From CAZAQS01 sp964486825 (lineage in GTDB: Bacteria > Chloroflexota > Anaerolineae > Anaerolineales > UBA4823): 26,583 nucleotides of DNA. Location of the stretch: assembly GCA_964486825.1 (NCBI GenBank), contig CAZAQS010000037.1:1-26583 (forward strand), read 5' to 3'. The position numbers were made by a program, and so were the translations under genes. A model generated the notes under the pieces. It saw only the letters and a list, made by a program, of their open reading frames with translations, ran no database searches and had not been told where the DNA came from. The first letter of the stretch is position 1, and the number at the start of each line of letters is the position of its first letter. Positions 22,362-26,583 of the stretch are shown here, in pieces.

Positions 22362-23342
22362 ATGGCCCGAAGAGTTGATTTGAGGCTTATCAGCAAAGTC
22401 AGCAAGCTTTATTACCACCAAAATCTAACCCAACAAGAGATAGCAGATAAGCTGCATATATCACGTCCAAAGGTGTCCCGGTTGCTGCAGCAAGCCCTGG
22501 AGGAGGGTATTGTACAGATCACGGTTTTCACTCCCCTGGGGAGCCATGCAGATCTGGAGGAGCAATTAGAATCATATTATGGACTTAAAGAGGCGATTGT
22601 CGTTGATGTTGTTGACCCGGAAAACCCGGAAGTCGTCGCCCGCGAGCTAGGCAGCGTGGCAGCCGGCTACTTCCAGCGTACCCTACGGGATGGGGATATC
22701 ATCGGTATCTCCTGGGGGAAGACTTTGAATGCCATGGTGAACTCCATCCAGCCACAGGAGACCAAAGGGATCCACGTCGTGCAAATGATCGGCGGTATCG
22801 ACATGCCTGAAGTCGAGGTACATGCTACCTCCCTCAGCCGCCGGTTGGCCCAGTTAATTGGCAGTTCCCTATCCCTGCTGCATGCCCCAGGTATTGTCGA
22901 TAATCAAGAGACCAAGCTAGCGCTGCTCTCGGACAGTCATATGCAGCGAGTGCTCGAGATGTTTGAGCGCATCAACGTCGCTTATGTTGGGATCGGTACA
23001 CCTAACAGGGGTTCATTCATGCGCGCCCATAACGCGATCTTGAGCGACGAGAGCTTGGATTACCTCAGCAACCTTGGAGCCGTGGGGGATATCGCGTTGC
23101 GCTTCTTTGACCAGGATGGCCAGCCAATACGATCAGATATCGATGAGCGTGTAATCGGTATTTCAACAGATCAGCTGAAGGACATCCAACATGTAGTTGG
23201 AGTTGCTGGGGGACCTGAAAAAGAGCATGTCATTCGCGGAGCTCTGCGAGGTGGCTTCATCGATGTGTTGATCACCGACGTACAAATTGCAGAGCTCCTT
23301 GTAAAAGAAATAAATGAGGATATGAGAGAACCTGCTGCTTGA
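22362..23342 (+). CDS. SorC-family sugar-binding transcriptional regulator
   Basis: This 326-residue regulator has an N-terminal helix-turn-helix, LYYHQNLTQQEIADKLHISR, followed by PKVSRLLQQA. A SorC/DeoR sugar-phosphate-binding domain follows, with ISWGKTLNAMV, VQMIGGID, ATSLSRRLAQLIG, YVGIGTPNRG and VVGVAGGPEK. These proteins usually bind phosphorylated sugars and regulate a neighbouring catabolic operon. The ATG at 22362 has AGGATGG at usable spacing; the one at 22353 has AGG directly against it and is less likely. It converges with the mutarotase-like gene with only 4 bases between stops, so it may control the rightward operon, the leftward one, or both. Confidence 0.88.
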   Translation: MARRVDLRLISKVSKLYYHQNLTQQEIADKLHISRPKVSRLLQQALEEGIVQITVFTPLGSHADLEEQLESYYGLKEAIVVDVVDPENPEVVARELGSVAAGYFQRTLRDGDIIGISWGKTLNAMVNSIQPQETKGIHVVQMIGGIDMPEVEVHATSLSRRLAQLIGSSLSLLHAPGIVDNQETKLALLSDSHMQRVLEMFERINVAYVGIGTPNRGSFMRAHNAILSDESLDYLSNLGAVGDIALRFFDQDGQPIRSDIDERVIGISTDQLKDIQHVVGVAGGPEKEHVIRGALRGGFIDVLITDVQIAELLVKEINEDMREPAA

Positions 23343-23346
23343 TCCG

Positions 23347-24414
23347 TCAGATTTGAACACCCAGCAGGCGGAAAGCAATATTTTTAACCTTATCTCTATC
23401 TCCCGAATAAATCCACAAAACCAGCTGCTCGAATGCTGAGGATCTTCCGCTTGCCCCGCCGATGGTCTGACCGTTGCATTCAAGCTCGCCGAAGCCGCCC
23501 AGACCACCATCGTCGTTGTAGACGTGAATAGAATGGCCCCTTCGCCCGGGAATATGGGCTGCCTCTTCTGAATAGTGAGCAGACGGGTTGTTGAAGAAAT
23601 TGCGGATCACCAAGCAAGAGATCCCATCTTCAAGCACACTGAGATAGCCCAGCCGTCCCAAAACCCCAGATGATTTGTAGCCGTGTTTGTAGTTTCTGTC
23701 CCCGGTTATCTTCAAGCTGACATGGTTGGGATACATCTTGAAAAAGGCTTCGTCGACCGGGGCAAGATAATCGGTATATTCAACGCAAGGCAGGGTAGGG
23801 ATATACAGCGTGCCGCCAGGGTTAAGTTGGATCAGTGACCATACTTCGCTAACGATATCATCTTGTGACTTTTCCTCCATCGTGACGAGTTGCTCGTAAC
23901 CGCCATACTTAACCCCCTCGATCAGTTTTGGGTAATCGTCCAGGAAGCGTAGGGGGTCATCTACTTTGCGAACCAGCCGGTCGATATGCAGCTCCTTCTG
24001 ACCTGAGGCCAGGATGTGGGCGTCCATTATGCAGTCCTGGTGCAGACGCCAGGCGCCGTTATGAGTGGGTTCTAACTGGTAATGCCCGGGATCCATCTGC
24101 TCTTGTAAGTGGAAAGAGCCATTGAAGTCATTCCGGTCGCTGATGCTGTACTGGACTTCCGGTGCAATCCAAATACGATCTCCACCCAGGTTCCAGTGTC
24201 CTGAATCGAGGAAATCCTTAAAAGACCGGGGTTGGGCAAAAGCACCATTCACCCAAAACAGGCAGGAGGAATCTTCATCCAGGAAGGGATATATTCGACC
24301 GCCGCGTTGGGTGATCACAGCCAGGATATCGTTCTGGAGAGGCAGTACGCCATAGGGAAGGTTGTTTTCTTCTAACCGAGAGATGAGCGTCCGGTAACTG
24401 ATCACGTTATCCAT
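23347..24414 (-). CDS. Galactose-mutarotase-like protein of unknown function
   Basis: This 355-residue cytosolic protein has no signal peptide. The sequence is beta-rich with scattered Trp, Gly and Asp: ITQRGGRIYPFL near the N terminus, GHWNLGGDRIWIAPEVQYS, then WSLIQLNPGGTLYIPT, and HSIHVYNDDGGLGGFGELEC near the end. The GGRI and GGDRIWIAPE segments recall the carbohydrate-binding beta-sandwich of aldose-1-epimerase-like DUF families, so a mutarotase-like role on a sugar is plausible but unproven. GGAGG precedes its ATG. It is the last gene of the leftward operon, 37 bases after the VOC gene. Confidence 0.6.
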   Translation of the reverse strand: MDNVISYRTLISRLEENNLPYGVLPLQNDILAVITQRGGRIYPFLDEDSSCLFWVNGAFAQPRSFKDFLDSGHWNLGGDRIWIAPEVQYSISDRNDFNGSFHLQEQMDPGHYQLEPTHNGAWRLHQDCIMDAHILASGQKELHIDRLVRKVDDPLRFLDDYPKLIEGVKYGGYEQLVTMEEKSQDDIVSEVWSLIQLNPGGTLYIPTLPCVEYTDYLAPVDEAFFKMYPNHVSLKITGDRNYKHGYKSSGVLGRLGYLSVLEDGISCLVIRNFFNNPSAHYSEEAAHIPGRRGHSIHVYNDDGGLGGFGELECNGQTIGGASGRSSAFEQLVLWIYSGDRDKVKNIAFRLLGVQI

Positions 24415-24451
24415 CCTTACCTCCGATGATGCAATATGAAAAAGATTAGCC

Positions 24452-24988
24452 CTAGGATTCAGTTTCTGGTGGAAAGATCTTCTCCGGGGGCAAGCGGTTT
24501 TTTGGGCGCTGGATCAGCTCCAGGGTAACGCCCAACTCGGCCTCGGTGTCAAGGTAGGCGTAATGACCGTCACCATCCAGGCCGAAACCGGAACCGTCCA
24601 TGGTCATCTCGAATCCGGCAGCTTTCGCCTGGGCAATGGCGGTAGCCATGTCGTCCACCAGTACACCGAAGTGATGAACCCCGTAGCCGTGCTCACGAAT
24701 AAAGTCAGCATAGACGGTGTCTCCTTCTTGAGCTTCGATCAACTCTACTCGCATAGGGCCAAAATAAGCCAGGGCTACCCGCATCTTGTATTCGCTAGGT
24801 TGTCCATGATAGGACATCTGCTTGACCAAGGGCTTGCCGTAGGTGTAAAAGTGCCAGGGTCCTATGCCGAAGTGTTTCCAGTACTGCTCGACGGTCTTAT
24901 CCAGATCTTCTACCAACATGGCGACCTGGGCAATGCCTTTTTCTAAGAACGGAAGCACCGTCCTTTCCTTGGTTTCTTGTTCTTCCAT
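24452..24988 (-). CDS. VOC-family (glyoxalase/epimerase-like) protein
   Basis: This 178-residue vicinal-oxygen-chelate protein has two beta-alpha-beta-beta-beta modules. The first begins GIAQVAMLVEDLDKTV; the second begins GVHHFGVLVDDMATAI and ends GVTLELIQ. In methylmalonyl-CoA epimerase-like members the metal ligands are His/His/Glu type. Here the second-module His and terminal Glu are visible, but the first strand has Gln where His is common, so the metal site may be altered. AGGAGA precedes the ATG. The family covers epimerases, isomerases and dioxygenases, and the operon suggests a sugar-derived substrate. It lies 23 bases after the dehydrogenase stop. Confidence 0.78.
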   Translation of the reverse strand: MEEQETKERTVLPFLEKGIAQVAMLVEDLDKTVEQYWKHFGIGPWHFYTYGKPLVKQMSYHGQPSEYKMRVALAYFGPMRVELIEAQEGDTVYADFIREHGYGVHHFGVLVDDMATAIAQAKAAGFEMTMDGSGFGLDGDGHYAYLDTEAELGVTLELIQRPKNRLPPEKIFPPETES

Positions 24989-25011
24989 TAATTCTCTCCT
25001 TAGAGTACGAA

Positions 25012-26064
25012 TTACGGTAAAAATACTGCTTTAAGGATCTTGCCGTCCAGGGCTTGTAAGGCGCCTTCCCGGAATTCCGAGAGTGGGAAACGGGTGATGA
25101 GCTTTTCGACGGGGATTTTTCCTGAAAGGATCAGGTCGAGGGCCAGGAGCTGGTGTTTGGGCGCGAAAATCGTCGTACCAATCAGGTGCAGGGCGTTATA
25201 GTGGACGATATTCATATCCACACCTGGTTTTGATTGGTCTACAGGAAGCCCTCCGAATAAGAGGATGCGCCCGCCTTTACGCGCCATCTCAACTGCCTGT
25301 ACCTGGGCTACAGGTGAAGGGGTAGCGGTAATGACCACATCGGCGCCCTTGCCATTGGTAAGGCGGCGGACCTCGGAGACCAGATCGACCTTCGTAACAT
25401 TGATGGTATGGTCCGGGTCGAAGGCTTCCGCCAGCTTCAGCCGCTCGTCCACGATATCAGCTACGATCACCCTGGCTGCACCGCGAATGCGCGCCAGGCT
25501 GGCGTGAATACAGCCGACCGGACCTGTACCGATGATGACGATCGTATCTCCCATGCACACCCCACCTTTTTCCTGGGCATGTATGCAAGAGGAGACCGGT
25601 TCAGAGATGGCTGCGTGGGCTGAGTCGGAGGCCTGCGGAATGGCACGAATATTCCCCAGGCGGACGCACTCCTCTGGGATGGCGATATAGTCGGCAAAGC
25701 CACCCTGCCAGTACTGGGCAATCTCGCGGTAGTTCTCGCAAAGCTCGTACTGGCCGCTGAAGCAGTAATCGCAAGTGCCGCAGTAGGCCAAGGGCCCGAC
25801 GGCTAGTTTTTCACCCTCCTTCCAGGGATAGTGGCATTTGGGACCGACTTCCGCTACCAAACCGCACAGCTCGTGCCCGAGCGTGAACGGAAAGGTTACC
25901 TTGCGATGACCGATCCTAAGTGTGCGCAAATCAGAACCACACAACCCACAGGCTTGTACCTTCAGGAGCAGGCCTGCCTCGGGTGTGGCCGGGACAGGCA
26001 GGCATTCCAGGTCGAACTGCATGGGAGAGCGGACAACCAGTCCGGTCATCTCTTTTGGTATCAT
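25012..26064 (-). CDS. Zn-dependent alcohol dehydrogenase (MDR) 3
   Basis: This 350-residue medium-chain dehydrogenase has catalytic zinc segments CGLCGSDLR and TLGHELCGLV. The structural zinc lobe is CGTCDYCFSGQYELC, and the Rossmann loop VIIGTGPVGCI is followed by VIVADI (acidic residue, so NAD+ likely). SEPVSSCIHAQEKG is typical of the sorbitol dehydrogenase-like branch. The frame has an in-phase GTG at 26070, but the ATG at 26064 has GAGG five bases before it. It lies 11 bases after the SAF-domain gene and is probably translated from the same mRNA, so it may act on a precursor or product of that oxidoreductase. Confidence 0.86.
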   Translation of the reverse strand: MIPKEMTGLVVRSPMQFDLECLPVPATPEAGLLLKVQACGLCGSDLRTLRIGHRKVTFPFTLGHELCGLVAEVGPKCHYPWKEGEKLAVGPLAYCGTCDYCFSGQYELCENYREIAQYWQGGFADYIAIPEECVRLGNIRAIPQASDSAHAAISEPVSSCIHAQEKGGVCMGDTIVIIGTGPVGCIHASLARIRGAARVIVADIVDERLKLAEAFDPDHTINVTKVDLVSEVRRLTNGKGADVVITATPSPVAQVQAVEMARKGGRILLFGGLPVDQSKPGVDMNIVHYNALHLIGTTIFAPKHQLLALDLILSGKIPVEKLITRFPLSEFREGALQALDGKILKAVFLP

Positions 26065-26075
26065 AAACACCTCAT

Positions 26076-26583
26076 TTAAATTGGTTGTTCGATAAGATTT
26101 TCCGATGCTAATGTAAAATCTTGCATCTGGCGCAGTTGGTAGACCAGGCGGGATGTGTCTGGGCTAACAGTATCTCTGGTGATGAGCTCCCCTTTTGAGA
26201 TATCTCGCAGGACGCGTGCGCCGGGGGCAATCCCCATGGGGACAGCCTTGAGCAAACACGCTTCCTGGTAGGAGTAGATACGATGGAAGACGTCTGCGCT
26301 GCCGATTCCACGCAGAGTATCTCCGGCATGCAGATCTCTTTTGGCTACTGTAACTACTTCTGACACCATTTGATTAGCAACTGCTGTTGTCTCTCCGTAT
26401 AGAGCTGCTTCGGCGATAGCAATCGGGGTTTCTATATTGCACAGGTGGTAGGGACGCAGCAACTGGAAGTAGGGACCGGGCCCCATGGAGACGAATTGCA
26501 TGTCGGCGCGAATGCGGGGGTCATCCGTGGTCACCACAGCGAAAACTCCTGGGGCAATCGCGCCGGTTGAGTAATCGACGCAG
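26076..26583 (-). CDS. SAF-domain NAD(P)-dependent oxidoreductase, DRL-like (partial, 3' end)
   Basis: Only the last 169 codons are in the window; the frame is open at the edge, so the start is missing. The segment APGVFAVVTTDDPRIRADM, then VSMGPGPYFQLLRPYHLCN and ETPIAIAEAALYGE, matches homoserine-dehydrogenase-like proteins with a C-terminal SAF domain. As I recall, this family includes the Brucella DXR-like enzyme DRL. The SAF-like tail (VVTVAKRDLHAGDTLRGIGS onward) follows. Members usually have about 430 residues. It heads the visible part of the leftward operon. A reductoisomerase-type step on a short sugar or ketol is plausible, but isoprenoid synthesis is not indicated by this context. 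Confidence 0.75.
   Translation of the reverse strand, partial: CVDYSTGAIAPGVFAVVTTDDPRIRADMQFVSMGPGPYFQLLRPYHLCNIETPIAIAEAALYGETTAVANQMVSEVVTVAKRDLHAGDTLRGIGSADVFHRIYSYQEACLLKAVPMGIAPGARVLRDISKGELITRDTVSPDTSRLVYQLRQMQDFTLASENLIEQPI

Noticed and set aside
23331..23368. CCTGCTG / CAGCAGG stem across the convergent gene ends as a bidirectional terminator
   Set aside because: The loop is about 24 bases, no T-run follows on either strand, and the arms lie in coding sequence; probably chance.
1..26583. CRISPR arrays, tRNA/rRNA genes, insertion sequences, phage or defence genes
   Set aside because: No repeat-spacer pattern, cloverleaf, transposase or recognisable defence domain was seen on either strand.

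Overview
The window looks like part of a bacterial chromosome from the Chloroflexota, most likely Anaerolineae. This is inferred from a complete LysW-type lysine operon, moderate-to-high GC, and the mix of fermentative and sugar-oxidising genes. No sequence search was possible. There are three blocks.

Block 1 (1-8167, all minus strand) is the amino-group-carrier (LysW) alpha-aminoadipate route to lysine. In transcription order it runs promoter, leader peptide 2, lysW, lysX, lysY, lysZ, lysJ, lysK, leader peptide 1, homocitrate synthase (lysS), homoaconitase large subunit (lysT), and then the window edge. LysW is only 59 aa. Two short ORFs, each rich in Lys and Arg codons and each followed by a strong intrinsic terminator, lie before lysW and before lysS. 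They read as two separate ribosome-mediated transcription attenuators, one for each half of the pathway. The one before lysS has a clear 18-bp antiterminator that excludes the terminator. This is the most striking signal in the window.

Block 2 (8261-9962) holds one secreted DUF4185-like protein gene on the minus strand and about 0.56 kb of non-coding DNA containing a perfect 16-bp palindrome.

Block 3 (9963-26583) is a catabolic island. Rightward it has an aldehyde dehydrogenase with its own terminator, then a LacI/PurR-type regulator with a well-formed promoter and operator. A tight run follows: RbsD, Zn-alcohol dehydrogenase, a degenerate M24-fold protein, hydroxypyruvate-isomerase-like TIM barrel, acetoin/2-oxoacid dehydrogenase E1 alpha and E1 beta, short-chain dehydrogenase, AcoX-like kinase-fold protein, E2 and a second Zn-dehydrogenase. 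A SorC-type regulator comes next. A leftward operon converges on it: SAF-domain/DRL-like oxidoreductase (cut by the edge), third Zn-dehydrogenase, VOC protein and a mutarotase-like protein. There is no kinase, transporter or E3 in the window. My reading is an oxidative, non-phosphorylating route for a sugar, polyol or related alpha-ketol: isomerise, oxidise, then cleave to an acyl-CoA with a TPP/lipoate complex. The substrate cannot be named from sequence.

No tRNA, rRNA, CRISPR array, insertion sequence or phage gene was seen.
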